Source: Hyphomicrobiales bacterium (GTDB lineage Bacteria; Pseudomonadota; Alphaproteobacteria; Rhizobiales; Beijerinckiaceae). From it: a stretch of 64,000 nucleotides of DNA. Of this stretch, positions 24,662-35,157 are shown piece after piece (positions within the stretch are counted from its first letter, which is position 1; the number at the start of each line of letters is the position of its first letter). Both the position numbers and the translations under genes were made by a program. A model generated the notes under the pieces. That model was not told the origin of the DNA. It did not search any database and worked only from the letters and a program-made list of their open reading frames with translations. The stretch spans positions 1 through 64,000 of the forward strand of contig CANGIS010000001.1 of NCBI GenBank assembly GCA_947454055.1. Reading direction: 5' to 3'.

Positions 24662-27202
24662 CTATTGGCTCTTCAAATGGGCCGAGGGCTTCTCGTCCAG
24701 TACCCGCCAGGTTCCGATCAATCCGATCCCGATCGTCGCCAGCACGGCAATCAGCGTGGTGCCGAGCGCCGGAAGAATTGCAACGGCAAAGCTTGATTTC
24801 ATCGCCCATGCAACGACGGCAAAGGCTGCTCCCGTGCCCGCCAAAAGGCCAAACAAAGCGGCGGCAAGGCCGATCAGCCCATACTCGACAGCAAACGCCA
24901 ACAATAATCGTCGCCGTGTCGCCCCGAGCGTTTTGAGGATCACCGCATCATAAATCCGGTTGCGTTGTCCTGCCCCGAGCGCCCCCGCTAGGACAAGTAT
25001 ACCCGCCAGAATCGTCACGCCGCTTGCACCCCTGATCCCCCAGACAAGCTTGCCAACCAGCTCATTGATCGCATCGAGCGCTTCTTTGACCCGGATCGCG
25101 GTCACCGCCGGATAGGTTCGGGCGGAAAGATTGAGCAGGGCCGCCTCCCGTTTGGCATCCCCGCCACCGTTCCACGCAAGCGTTGCAAGATAAGACGTCG
25201 GCGCGCCAGCAAACGCGTTGGGCGAGAACACCATCACGAAATTAATGCCCAAGGACTGCCAATCCACGCGCCTGAGATTGGCAATCTTGGCGGTCAATTT
25301 CCGGCCCAAAACATTGACCGTGATCGGATCGCCCAAAGCGAGCCCCAGACCCTTGGCAATATCGGCCTCAAGCGAAACCAGAGGCGGGCCGCTATAATCC
25401 TTCGCCCACCATTCGCCGTCCACGAGCGTTGACCCCTCGGGCAGACGGTCCGCAAAGGTTATACCCCGATCGCCATCCAGAACCCAGCTGGCGTTTTCGC
25501 TGGCCTTTGCATTTTCCGCCTTGACGCCTTTGAGCTCGATGATGCGGCCGCGCAGCATCGGCACATGCACAATCGTGGCCTCCGCGGCCTCGCTTTCCAA
25601 AAACCGGTCAAAAGCCTCGAGATCACGGCCCGGAATATCGACGAAGAAGAAGCTAGGCGCGCGTTCCGGCAAGCCTTTGGTCAATTGACGGCTGATATTG
25701 GCGTCAATCAGACTGATCGCCACCAGCAGCGTCACACCAAGGCCTAAGGAAAGCGTCAGCGACGGCGTCAGCGCGCCGGGACGATACATATTGCCGAGCG
25801 CCAGACGCAGCTCCATCAGCCGCGGCCGCGGCACCCGACGCGCCAACCCCATAATGCCCAAAGCCACCAAGCGCAGCACCACAAAGGCCGCTAGCGTGCC
25901 CAATACCCCCATCGCGGCGATAAACCGGTCAAAGGAAAACAGAATAACCGCCGCCATCAGCCCGAGGGCCGCCCCGCCAACAGCGAGCGTATACCGCATC
26001 CGCGGCCAGCGCCGATCTTCCACAATCAGATCCCGAAACAGCGCCGCAACAGGAATATCATGCACCCGCCCCAAAGGTCCGAGCGAGAAAGTTATGGCGG
26101 TCAGCACGCCATACACCGCCCCGATCGCGAGCTGGTCCGGATAGAGATGCGGCTCCAGCGGAAAAGGCAGATAAGGGCCCGCACCGAAGGCTACGACAAA
26201 TGGCAGCGCCGCGCCCAGCACAAGACCGATGCCGACACCAAGCACCGCAAGCCCCATCACCTCCAAAAACGCCACCATGAACACGGTGGCGCCACTTGCA
26301 CCCAAGGCCTTCAAAATCGCCAAACTCATGCGCCGGCGATCCAGATAGGCGCTCACCGCATTGGCAACGCCTGTCCCGCCCACAATCAGCGCGGTCAGGC
26401 CGACAAAGGTCAAAAACTGTGTAAAGCGTTCAATATTCTTGGTGAGTTGCGGCGAGGCATTCAGCCGGTTGCGGATTTCAAACCCGCCATCCCGCAAATG
26501 ATCCGTAAGCTCCGCCGCCTTGGCGAGCACGGCAGCATCGTCATTCTGGCCGGCGGGAACAAGAATTCGATAACTGTACCGCACCAGACTACCGGGCTGC
26601 ACCAGGCCCGAGGCCGCGAGCGCCGCGGTCGATAGCATCAGGCGGGGACCAAAGGTCAACCCGCTACCCATCCGGTCCGGCTCCGATATCAGCACCGCGG
26701 ACAGGCGGATCTTGGCATCCCCGATCGCCAACACGCCACCCGGCCTCACATCAAGCCGCGAGAACAACGCAAGATCAGCCACCGCACCGAACACGCCATC
26801 CTTCACCGACAAGGCATTGTCGACGGTTTGCGGCGGGTCGAGCACCACTTCGCCAATCGCCGGATAGCCCGCTTCCACCGCACGGATATCGACAAGGGCT
26901 GCGCCCTCGCCCCCAACCGCCATCGCGCGCAAACTCTCAAGGTCGCTGACCGACCCCGCATCGGCCAAAACAGCGCGCTCGGCATCATCTGCCGGTCGAT
27001 GCATGCGCGATACCGTCATATCGGCACCCAATATGCTGCGCCCCTCACGGGCCAGCCCGTCGGCCAGCGAGCGGGACAGCGATTCAATGCCGACAATCGT
27101 GGTAACGCCAAGCGCGATACAGGCGAGAAAAATCCGGAAACCCTTCAAGCCCTGCCGCAAATTACGCAGCGCCAGACGAGCGGGAACGAAAGGGCGGGAC
27201 AT
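24662..27202 (-). CDS. ABC transporter permease, FtsX-like (YbbP type)
   Basis: 846 residues from the ATG at 27202 (MSRPFVPARLALRNLRQG). It has one N-terminal helix, a large periplasmic region, an FtsX-like three-helix block in the middle, further helices and a second FtsX block at the C-terminus. That is the two-FtsX-domain plan of YbbP and related lipoprotein-export or envelope-stress permeases. The ATPase gene ends 14 bases upstream. The pair, with tesA divergent on the other side, reproduces the tesA / ybbA-ybbP arrangement known from other proteobacteria. Confidence 0.9.
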   Translation of the reverse strand: MSRPFVPARLALRNLRQGLKGFRIFLACIALGVTTIVGIESLSRSLADGLAREGRSILGADMTVSRMHRPADDAERAVLADAGSVSDLESLRAMAVGGEGAALVDIRAVEAGYPAIGEVVLDPPQTVDNALSVKDGVFGAVADLALFSRLDVRPGGVLAIGDAKIRLSAVLISEPDRMGSGLTFGPRLMLSTAALAASGLVQPGSLVRYSYRILVPAGQNDDAAVLAKAAELTDHLRDGGFEIRNRLNASPQLTKNIERFTQFLTFVGLTALIVGGTGVANAVSAYLDRRRMSLAILKALGASGATVFMVAFLEVMGLAVLGVGIGLVLGAALPFVVAFGAGPYLPFPLEPHLYPDQLAIGAVYGVLTAITFSLGPLGRVHDIPVAALFRDLIVEDRRWPRMRYTLAVGGAALGLMAAVILFSFDRFIAAMGVLGTLAAFVVLRLVALGIMGLARRVPRPRLMELRLALGNMYRPGALTPSLTLSLGLGVTLLVAISLIDANISRQLTKGLPERAPSFFFVDIPGRDLEAFDRFLESEAAEATIVHVPMLRGRIIELKGVKAENAKASENASWVLDGDRGITFADRLPEGSTLVDGEWWAKDYSGPPLVSLEADIAKGLGLALGDPITVNVLGRKLTAKIANLRRVDWQSLGINFVMVFSPNAFAGAPTSYLATLAWNGGGDAKREAALLNLSARTYPAVTAIRVKEALDAINELVGKLVWGIRGASGVTILAGILVLAGALGAGQRNRIYDAVILKTLGATRRRLLLAFAVEYGLIGLAAALFGLLAGTGAAFAVVAWAMKSSFAVAILPALGTTLIAVLATIGIGLIGTWRVLDEKPSAHLKSQ

Positions 27203-27216
27203 AAAACGGCTCACCC

Positions 27217-27885
27217 TCAGACCTCGATCTGGCCGGAGCGCAGCCGGACCGTGCGGTCGCATCGCGCGGCCAATCCGGCATCATGCGTCACCAGCACCAA
27301 GGTTGTCTGACGCTGGCGCTTGAGGTCAAACAAAAGATCGACAATGGCCTTGCCATTGGTTTCGTCGAGATTTCCCGTCGGCTCATCGGCAAATAAAATC
27401 GCCGGATCGGGCGCCATGGCGCGGGCCAGCGCCACACGTTGTTGTTCACCACCCGAAAGTTCGGCCGGAAAATGGTTTAGCCGATGGCCCAATCCCACGG
27501 CCCGCAATTCGCGTTCCGCGCGCCCGAACGGATCGGCATGTCCGGAGAGTTCAAGCGGAACGGCAACATTCTCCAAAGCGGTCATGGTCGGGATCAGATG
27601 AAACGACTGAAAAACAATGCCGATATGCTTGCCGCGAAAGCGGGCAAGCGCATCCTCGTCAAGAAGGGTAAAATCTTCCCCCGCCACCATCACGCGGCCG
27701 GTCTCGGCCTGCTCCAATCCGGCCATCACCATCAAAAGCGTGGATTTCCCCGAACCCGATGGTCCGATAAGGCCAACGGCCTCACCCGCATCAATTGAAA
27801 GATCAATACCGTTCAAGACATGCACCCGCGCAGCATCCCGACCAAGCGTAACGCGGAGCCCTGAAATTTCGACTGCCTTGACCAT
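27217..27885 (-). CDS. ABC transporter ATP-binding protein (YbbA/LolD-like)
   Basis: 222 residues from the ATG at 27885. Walker A is [14 protein letters not shown], the signature [15 protein letters not shown], Walker [13 protein letters not shown]. The sequence belongs to the MacB/LolD/YbbA branch that energises FtsX-type permeases, matching the permease downstream. Only 27 bases separate its start codon from the divergent TesA start, so at least one promoter must lie inside a coding region. Confidence 0.92.
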   Translation of the reverse strand: MVKAVEISGLRVTLGRDAARVHVLNGIDLSIDAGEAVGLIGPSGSGKSTLLMVMAGLEQAETGRVMVAGEDFTLLDEDALARFRGKHIGIVFQSFHLIPTMTALENVAVPLELSGHADPFGRAERELRAVGLGHRLNHFPAELSGGEQQRVALARAMAPDPAILFADEPTGNLDETNGKAIVDLLFDLKRQRQTTLVLVTHDAGLAARCDRTVRLRSGQIEV

Positions 27886-27912
27886 TGCGTTGAAAATCCC
27901 GATCCTGCTGCG

Positions 27913-28563
27913 ATGAAGCTTACATATGTATCGCAAACCGCTTTGGCTATCCGTGCCCTTTTGGCCGCAGCACTCTTGTCCGGAATGGGCAGCATGGCCA
28001 GCGCCCGCACCCTGACGCTGGTTGCCTTTGGTGACAGCCTGACAGCCGGCTATCTTTTACCACAGGACAAAGGCTTCGTGGCCGTATTGGAGCGCCGCCT
28101 CAAAGCGGATGGCCATGATCTGACGGTCATCAATGGCGGCGTATCGGGCGATACGACGGCGGACGGCCTTGCCCGTCTGGATTGGACCATTCCGGACGAC
28201 ACCGATGGTGTTATTCTCGAATTGGGCGCCAATGACATGCTGCGAGGGCTCGATCCTGCCCTTCCGCGCGCCAATTTGAAGGAAATGATCCAGCGACTGA
28301 AAACCCGTAAGCTCGCCGTCTTTCTCGTCGGCATGAAGGCGCAACGCAATTTTGGCCCCACCTATGTCGAGGCGTTCGACTCGATCTATCCCGACCTCGC
28401 CAAGGAATTCAACCTGCCGCTCTATCCGTTTTTTCTTGCTTCCACCGCGGGCAATCCAGCCCTTTCTCTGCAAGACGGATTGCATCCGAATGCGCAAGGG
28501 ATTGAAAAAATGGTCGAAGACATTTTGCCGCAGATCGAAGATTTTCTTGCCAAACTTCGTTGA
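27913..28563 (+). CDS. tesA: Arylesterase / thioesterase I (SGNH hydrolase)
   Basis: 216 residues with a signal peptide (about 1-30). The SGNH blocks are all present: VAFGDSLTAGY (nucleophile Ser), NGGVSGDTT (Gly), LGANDMLRG (Asn) and DGLHPNAQG (Asp and His). This is the periplasmic TesA/arylesterase family, which hydrolyses acyl-CoA analogues, lysophospholipids and aryl esters. Divergent from the YbbA-like ATPase gene, as in other proteobacteria. Confidence 0.92.
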   Translation: MKLTYVSQTALAIRALLAAALLSGMGSMASARTLTLVAFGDSLTAGYLLPQDKGFVAVLERRLKADGHDLTVINGGVSGDTTADGLARLDWTIPDDTDGVILELGANDMLRGLDPALPRANLKEMIQRLKTRKLAVFLVGMKAQRNFGPTYVEAFDSIYPDLAKEFNLPLYPFFLASTAGNPALSLQDGLHPNAQGIEKMVEDILPQIEDFLAKLR

Positions 28564-28644
28564 TTGCTGACATCCCTCTGTTGTCACGCGTGGCTAAGCT
28601 CGCGTTCTCCGGTTTCTTTCCCATTGTCACAAAGGTTTAAACCC

Positions 28645-29692
<1,048 letters not shown>

Positions 29693-29694
<2 letters not shown>

Positions 29695-29732
29695 AAAAGG
29701 CCTCGACCGTCCATCCCGACGGTCGAGGCCTT
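29693..29732. terminator. Strong bidirectional terminator
   Basis: A perfect 14-bp stem (AAGGCCTCGACCGT at 29697-29710, complement at 29719-29732), 8-base loop, with a six-A run on the left. It ends the aldo/keto reductase transcript and, on the minus strand, the Pot-type operon. Confidence 0.88.
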
Positions 29733-29753
29733 GCTGGATGACAGGCTGGCTGA

Positions 29754-30572
29754 TCAGTCTTCAGCGACAACCAGTGCTGCCGCGCGACGTTCGGCACGGC
29801 GGCGCAGGATTTCATAAATGATCGCACACACCACCGTCACGATGATCAGCAGCAATGCCAAGGCATTGATGGTTGGCGTGATGCCGGACCGGATCTTGGA
29901 GCCGACGTAAACGGTGAGCGTGTCCGAATTGCCGCGCGTGAACAGCGTGACGTTGAAATTTTCAACCGACTGGAAAAACGCAATCACGGCGCCGGCGATA
30001 ATGGCCGGATACAGATGCGGCACCAGAATGCGACGAATGACCTGACCATGGGTTGCACCCAGATCGAGCGCTGCTTCTTCCAGACCCGGATCAAAACTCT
30101 GAAGACGGGCGAGCACGAGCAGCATCACATAAGCCGCCACAAACGAGACCTGCCCTAAAACCGAGAGATAGAGACCGGCGGAGACGCCAAAACTGTTCCA
30201 GAACAACAGTGTCGAGATGCCGATAACGGCACCCGGCGTGAGGATCGGCGCGACCATGAAGCCGTAAAGGATCGAACGGACCTGCGGCTTGACGCTGTTG
30301 AGCAGAATGGCCGACGCCGTTCCGATCGGAACCGAAATGGCAACAACCGCCAATGCGACCCAGGTCGTATTCCGAACCGAGCCCCACATCCGCTGGTCGT
30401 TCCACAAATCGATGAACCAGCGGTCCGTCAACCCGACCCAAGGATAGACCGATGGAAACCGGGTATTGTTCAAACCCGCACCACCCATGATCGCCAAGGG
30501 CAACAGCATATAGGCAACGAACAGGGCCAAATAGACCCGAACAACAATTTTGGAGAAGGTTTGAGAATTCAT
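29754..30572 (-). CDS. Polyamine-type ABC transporter permease (PotI/PotC-like)
   Basis: 272 residues from the ATG at 30572. Six helices with the binding-protein-dependent transport EAA loop: EEAALDLGATHGQVIRRILVPHL. It is the second permease of a spermidine/putrescine-type importer and the last gene of the operon. The order SBP-ATPase-permease-permease and this sequence match PotFGHI-like systems. The exact substrate cannot be read from the permease. Confidence 0.9.
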   Translation of the reverse strand: MNSQTFSKIVVRVYLALFVAYMLLPLAIMGGAGLNNTRFPSVYPWVGLTDRWFIDLWNDQRMWGSVRNTTWVALAVVAISVPIGTASAILLNSVKPQVRSILYGFMVAPILTPGAVIGISTLLFWNSFGVSAGLYLSVLGQVSFVAAYVMLLVLARLQSFDPGLEEAALDLGATHGQVIRRILVPHLYPAIIAGAVIAFFQSVENFNVTLFTRGNSDTLTVYVGSKIRSGITPTINALALLLIIVTVVCAIIYEILRRRAERRAAALVVAED

Positions 30573-30582
30573 GACCGCCTCT

Positions 30583-31467
30583 TCACTTCGCAATATCGAC
30601 GAGGCGCACATTGAGAAGGCGCATGACAAGACTGACAAACACAATGCAGAGCGCCAGCAGCAGGAAGGCGTAAGCAGAGCCTACATTCCAATCGAGCCCT
30701 TCAAACATCCATTGCTGAATGATCTCGGTGAACCAGCGCGAACTGGTTGAGGCCAACGTCGACGGTACGATCACAGAACCCGCACACAGCATGAAAACCA
30801 TCACGCAACCCGAGGCAATACCAGGTTTGGAATGCGGGATCACAACGCGCCAATGCGTCCGCCACATCGAAGCGCCAAGATCTTCCGAAGCCTCGATCTG
30901 GTTGGTGTCCAGCGCTGAAATTGCATTGTAGATCGGAAACAGCATGAACAAGATGTAGGCATAGACGAGGCCGATGATGACGGATTGATAGCCCGAAATC
31001 CAGCGGATCGGCTTATCGATCAGACCGATACCCATCAAAAGCGCATTGAGCGGGCCTTGATTGGATAAAATGATGAACCAGGCAAATGACCGGAGAATTT
31101 CGCTGACCCAAAGCGGAATCAGCAAGATCAGAAAAAACGTCGCCGTGTCGGTCGGCTTGAGCACCTTGGCCAGCACATAGGCCAGAGGATAGGTAATCAT
31201 CAGGCAAATGCCCGTAACGAGCGAGCTATACAGAATCGTCGTGAAAAACACGTTGATATGGATCGGGCTGGTGAAGAACGTGAGGTAATTCTTCAGCGTA
31301 TAGACGTCATTAGGACCGCCCAGCTGATCAACCGGCAGGTAGACCCGGAAGGAGAACTTGAAGAGCACAAGATTGGGAATGACAACCAAAGCAAACAGCC
31401 AGAAGGCTGTCATGGCTGCCATGACAACCGACAGGCCGATGCCATATCGCCGGATCAGTTCCTGCAT
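30583..31467 (-). CDS. Polyamine-type ABC transporter permease (PotH/PotB-like)
   Basis: 294 residues. Six to seven helices and the EAA loop IEASEDLGASMWRTHWRVVIPHS, the contact with the ATPase. It pairs with the second permease 10 bases downstream. It resembles PotH/PotB of spermidine/putrescine importers. It starts 13 bases after the ATPase stop, so the genes are co-transcribed. Confidence 0.9.
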   Translation of the reverse strand: MQELIRRYGIGLSVVMAAMTAFWLFALVVIPNLVLFKFSFRVYLPVDQLGGPNDVYTLKNYLTFFTSPIHINVFFTTILYSSLVTGICLMITYPLAYVLAKVLKPTDTATFFLILLIPLWVSEILRSFAWFIILSNQGPLNALLMGIGLIDKPIRWISGYQSVIIGLVYAYILFMLFPIYNAISALDTNQIEASEDLGASMWRTHWRVVIPHSKPGIASGCVMVFMLCAGSVIVPSTLASTSSRWFTEIIQQWMFEGLDWNVGSAYAFLLLALCIVFVSLVMRLLNVRLVDIAK

Positions 31468-31480
31468 GTCCTTATTCCCC

Positions 31481-32578
31481 TCAGTGCCCGCTGCGGCCGT
31501 TGACCGCCTCGGACAAAATCATGCAGCTCGATGGATTGAACGCCATGTGACAGGTCGTGTGGAGCGCCGGAGGCGGCGTGGCCGGGTCATTCTGGACCTG
31601 CACCATATGGGTATCCCCGCTGCCGTCACGAACGAACACGTTCACGAAATTGCCCTCGAAGGCGATTTCGGTGACTTCGACCGGAATTGAATTTTCCTTC
31701 GCGTCGGTGCTTGACCCGAGCGAGCAGAATTCCGGGCGCACAAACAATTTCGAAACATCGCCGACCGCGACATTCGGGCCAAGCTTGGCGCTGAAGGTAC
31801 CCTTCGCGGTTTCGAAGCTGGCAATGCCGCCGGTCACGGACTTGACCTTGCCGCCGATCACATTGTTCTCGCCGACAAACGACGCCACAAATTCGTTGAC
31901 AGGATTGTTGTAGATTTCCTGCGGGGTCGCGACCTGCTGCAACACGCCTTGCGACATGACGCCGACGCGATCCGACATTGCCAGAGCCTCGCCCTGATCG
32001 TGGGTTATGTAAATGAAGGTAACGCCGGTCCGCTTCTGGATCGCGCGCAATTCGGCGCGCATATGCTGGCGCAATTTCAGATCGAGGGCCGATAGTGGCT
32101 CGTCGAGCAACATGACCTTCGGCTCAACGGCCAAAGCGCGCGCAATCGCAACGCGCTGCTTCTGGCCGCCCGATAATTGGCTGATCTTCTTGTCAGCGGA
32201 ATCGTGCAGGTCGACGAGCTGCAAAAGCTCTTCCGCTTTCGCACGGCGCACCTCTTTGGCAACGCCGCGAACTTCAAGCCCGAAGGTGATGTTTTCCCAG
32301 ACGGGCATCAAGGGAAACAAGGCCAAATTCTGGAAGATAAGGGCCGTGGGGCGCGCATTCGGGCGAATGCCCTTCATGTCCTTGCCACCAATTTTCACGG
32401 CACCACCGGTTGGATCCATAAAGCCTGATATCAGACGAAGGATAGTTGTCTTGCCGCAACCCGATGGGCCGAGAAATGAAAAGAATTCGCCGGACTTGAT
32501 GGTCACTTCGACATTGTTGACCGCTCGGAAACTTCCGAAATCCATGCAAATCTGAGACAGATGAACGTCTTCACTCAT
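31481..32578 (-). CDS. Polyamine-type ABC transporter ATPase (PotG/PotA-like)
   Basis: 365 residues from the ATG at 32578. Walker A is GPSGCGKTTILRL, the signature LSGGQKQRVAIARAL, Walker B VMLLDEPLSALD. After the ATPase core (about 1-240) comes a C-terminal TOBE domain, as in PotA/PotG. It energises the two permeases encoded immediately downstream. Between it and the binding-protein gene stands an internal terminator, which likely lowers its expression relative to the binding protein. Confidence 0.92.
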   Translation of the reverse strand: MSEDVHLSQICMDFGSFRAVNNVEVTIKSGEFFSFLGPSGCGKTTILRLISGFMDPTGGAVKIGGKDMKGIRPNARPTALIFQNLALFPLMPVWENITFGLEVRGVAKEVRRAKAEELLQLVDLHDSADKKISQLSGGQKQRVAIARALAVEPKVMLLDEPLSALDLKLRQHMRAELRAIQKRTGVTFIYITHDQGEALAMSDRVGVMSQGVLQQVATPQEIYNNPVNEFVASFVGENNVIGGKVKSVTGGIASFETAKGTFSAKLGPNVAVGDVSKLFVRPEFCSLGSSTDAKENSIPVEVTEIAFEGNFVNVFVRDGSGDTHMVQVQNDPATPPPALHTTCHMAFNPSSCMILSEAVNGRSGH

Positions 32579-32617
32579 TTTAAAACCGGGTTCTTTCTGG
32601 GACAAAAACAAGGCGGA

Positions 32618-32649
32618 TAAAAAAGCGACGGGCTTTCAGGCCCGTCGCT
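32618..32649 (-). terminator. Internal terminator between binding protein and ATPase genes
   Basis: Stem AGCGACGGGC (32624-32633) with its complement at 32640-32649, and six A at 32618-32623, read as a T-run on the minus strand. It fits partial termination after the binding-protein gene, the usual way to make more binding protein than transporter. Confidence 0.8.
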
Positions 32650-32664
32650 CTGTATTCGGTCTAA

Positions 32665-33813
32665 TTATGCTGCGATGAACTTGTCAGCATATTCAGCGCG
32701 CAGCTTCAAGAACGAGCTGGTCTGAACTGGCCACCACCAAAGCTTCGACAAAGCGTCGCCTGGGAAGGAGTCGACATAGAACTTGGCGACCGAAGCGTCG
32801 AGCTTGGCCGATGCGCCCTTGCCGACCGGATTGGCCGAGAACGCCGTTGCCCAAAGAGCCGAGCCTTCAGCCGACGACACCCAGTTTTGGAAGGCATGCG
32901 CCTGCTCGACATTCTTCGCGTTCTTCATGAGCATGTTGCCCTGGTTCCAAGCAAACGCGCCTTCCTTAGGAGCGATGTAGGAGAAAGGACCTTCCTTGCC
33001 CATGTTGAAGCCGGTCGAATCCCACGTCAGACCAAGCACGCAACCATTGGTGCGGAATGCGGCCTGCGCCTCGTTTTCGCCCTTCCAGAACTGAGCGACG
33101 TTCTTCTTGTGCTTGATGGCTTCGGCCAGGATGACATCCCAGATCTTCTTCATCTTTGCGTCGTCTTTGTAGCCTTCCATGAATGGATGCGGCAGCTTGC
33201 CCTGGGCATCCAACACGCGGCCGAGAGCGGCGAGCGAGGAGTGAGCGCGAACCGTAACCTTGCCCTCGAACTTCGGATCCCAAAGGTCGGCGAGGCTTGC
33301 CGTGCCATAAGCCATCGGTGCTTCCTTCGTGTTGAAGGTCAGCGCTTCCGTGCCCCAAACGCCTGGGAGGAAGAAGGTCTTGCCGCCAATGGTGGCCATA
33401 TCGCCAGCCTGGCCGGAAACGAGACCTGGCTCCCACTGGTCGATCTTGATCTTGGTCATATCCCAAGGCTGAACCAGACCGTTTTCGTTGTACGAAAGAA
33501 CGCGGTCAACCGTTGGCTCGATCACGTCGACAGCGCCGGTCTGGATCGCGAGCTTCGCCTGGGCGAAAATCGTATCATTGTCTGGCTGTTCGATGAAATT
33601 CATCTTGATGCCGGTCGCTTTCGTGAACGAAGCAAAGGCGTCCTTGAAGTCATAACCAGCCCAGCCCATATAGTTGAGCTCGCCCGACGAAGCCAGCGCG
33701 CCATTCGAAACGAGCGCAGGTGCGGCGATGGCGCCAAGGCCAAGGGCCGCGGTGCTTTTCAGGAATGAACGGCGGCTAACCGAATTCGTATTCTTGATCA
33801 CAGTCTTCTCCAT
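32665..33813 (-). CDS. Polyamine-type extracellular solute-binding protein (PotF/PotD-like), Tat-exported
   Basis: 382 residues. The signal has a twin-arginine motif SRRSFLKSTAALGLG followed by an Ala-rich h-region and ALA cleavage site (near residue 41). The mature part begins SGELNYMGWAGYD, the start of spermidine/putrescine-binding proteins, with FAQAKLAIQTGAVDV and WNQGNMLMKNAKNVEQAH later. It captures the ligand in the periplasm for the downstream transporter. A sigma-70-like promoter lies about 90 bases upstream. Confidence 0.9.
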   Translation of the reverse strand: MEKTVIKNTNSVSRRSFLKSTAALGLGAIAAPALVSNGALASSGELNYMGWAGYDFKDAFASFTKATGIKMNFIEQPDNDTIFAQAKLAIQTGAVDVIEPTVDRVLSYNENGLVQPWDMTKIKIDQWEPGLVSGQAGDMATIGGKTFFLPGVWGTEALTFNTKEAPMAYGTASLADLWDPKFEGKVTVRAHSSLAALGRVLDAQGKLPHPFMEGYKDDAKMKKIWDVILAEAIKHKKNVAQFWKGENEAQAAFRTNGCVLGLTWDSTGFNMGKEGPFSYIAPKEGAFAWNQGNMLMKNAKNVEQAHAFQNWVSSAEGSALWATAFSANPVGKGASAKLDASVAKFYVDSFPGDALSKLWWWPVQTSSFLKLRAEYADKFIAA

Positions 33814-34185
33814 CTCTGTTTGTGATAGTTCTTCTACTCAAGCAGTATCAAGGAATTGGCCGACTTCAAGCCTCAGCAAACAAGCAGAGGAAGAACTCGA
33901 CATTTTTATACCATCAAAGAGAATTATGACAATGACATGAACGGCCTTGCGACTTTCCGTTTAGGTCGCTTCCACCCTGGCATTTGATCGGACCGTTACC
34001 GTCATATTGAGCAACGGCAACACAAGGAAATCCTGAAATTCTCACACGAGTTTGACGGCGATGATGCAATTTTAAGCAGCCACTCCATAATCTGTTCCAG
34101 TATTTACCTACTGTCTGGAACCATCGCTCTTTGTCAATCTTCAAATTGTGGCCACATTTAACGCGGCCAATTTTTTACGCCTGCC
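33814..34185. other. Intergenic region upstream of the transporter operon
   Basis: 372 bases without a convincing gene. It is AT-richer than its surroundings and carries the promoter of the binding-protein gene. A 76-codon minus frame (33914-34144) has no coding character. The part nearest the ureohydrolase gene (34100-34185) shows no terminator hairpin that I can see. Confidence 0.5.
33905..33932 (-). promoter_or_regulatory. Sigma-70-like promoter of the binding-protein operon
   Basis: On the minus strand TTGTCA (33932-33927) and TATAAA (33910-33905) are separated by 16 bases, a near-consensus pair. The predicted start is about 85 bases before the ATG at 33813, leaving an untranslated leader. 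Confidence 0.6.
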
Positions 34186-35157
34186 TTATCCGCGCCGCTT
34201 CACCAGTGCGGGCGCCAGCACGCAGAGGATTTCGAACAGCACATTCGCTGCGTTCATGGAGGTGATCGTGCCATTGTCAAAAGGCGGCGATACTTCAACA
34301 ACATCGCCACCGATAAAATCGATGCCCGCGAGCGAACGGATCAGCCGCTGGGCTTCCACCATCGTCAGCCCGCCTGATTCGGGCGTACCCGTGCCAGGCG
34401 CATAAGCCGGATCGAGGCTGTCGACGTCAAACGACAAATAGGTCTTGCCGCCGCCAACGATGCGGTGCGCCTCCTCGGCCGCCCATTTCCAGCCTTTATC
34501 GGTGAATTCTTCCATATAGACGACACGCATGCCGCTATCATGGCTGAATTTCCACATATCCTTATGGTTGATTGACCCGCGAATACCGATCTGGATCACG
34601 CGCTTGGGATCAAGCAAGCCCTCTTCCACCGCACGCGAGAACGGCGCGCCGTGGTGAAACCGCGAGCCGAGATAATCGTCACCCGTGTCACAATGGGCAT
34701 CGATATGCACCATGCCGACAGGGCCGTCTTTGGCGATGGCCCGCAGGATCGGGAGTGAGATCGAGTGATCGCCGCCCACCGCCAGCGTGGTCGTTCCCGC
34801 CCGCTTCACTTTGGCAAAAAAGCCCTCGATCTCCCGATGAGCCGCCATCAGCTCATAGGGCGCTTCCAAAAACGCATCCCCGCAATCGGCGACCCTCACC
34901 ATGTCAAACGGGGAAATGCCGGTACCCTGATTGACGCGCCGCACCAGAGTTGTCTGTTCGCGAACCGCGCGCGGGCCATGTCGCGTGCCCGTCCGGTTGG
35001 TCACGCCGCCATCATAGGGAACACCGATCACGCCAATATCGACGCCCTCCAGCGTATCGACGAGCGGGGTGCGAAAAAACGTCGCCACACCCGAGTAGCG
35101 CGGACGAAGCTGCGGCTCCGCCATTTCGGGATAATGCTTCAAATCCTTGATCGTCAT
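34186..35157 (-). CDS. speB: Ureohydrolase (agmatinase / guanidino-acid hydrolase family)
   Basis: 323 residues, arginase superfamily. All di-manganese motifs are present: VGGDHSIS (His), HIDAHCD (Asp, His, Asp) and SFDVDSLDPAYAPGTGTPE (Asp pair). It releases urea from a guanidino compound. Agmatinase is the default call, but N-terminal RYSGVATFFRTP and RTGTRHGPRAVREQ also fit guanidinobutyrase/guanidinopropionase proteins. The start overlaps the acetate kinase stop by 4 bases. The binding-protein importer lies downstream and an omega-aminotransferase is divergent from the operon, so a role in catabolism of imported amines is likely. Confidence 0.85.
   Translation of the reverse strand: MTIKDLKHYPEMAEPQLRPRYSGVATFFRTPLVDTLEGVDIGVIGVPYDGGVTNRTGTRHGPRAVREQTTLVRRVNQGTGISPFDMVRVADCGDAFLEAPYELMAAHREIEGFFAKVKRAGTTTLAVGGDHSISLPILRAIAKDGPVGMVHIDAHCDTGDDYLGSRFHHGAPFSRAVEEGLLDPKRVIQIGIRGSINHKDMWKFSHDSGMRVVYMEEFTDKGWKWAAEEAHRIVGGGKTYLSFDVDSLDPAYAPGTGTPESGGLTMVEAQRLIRSLAGIDFIGGDVVEVSPPFDNGTITSMNAANVLFEILCVLAPALVKRRG

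Noticed and set aside
33914-34144. 76-codon minus-strand frame upstream of the binding-protein gene
   Set aside because: Contains the operon promoter region, Cys/His-rich random composition, no homology that I recognise.
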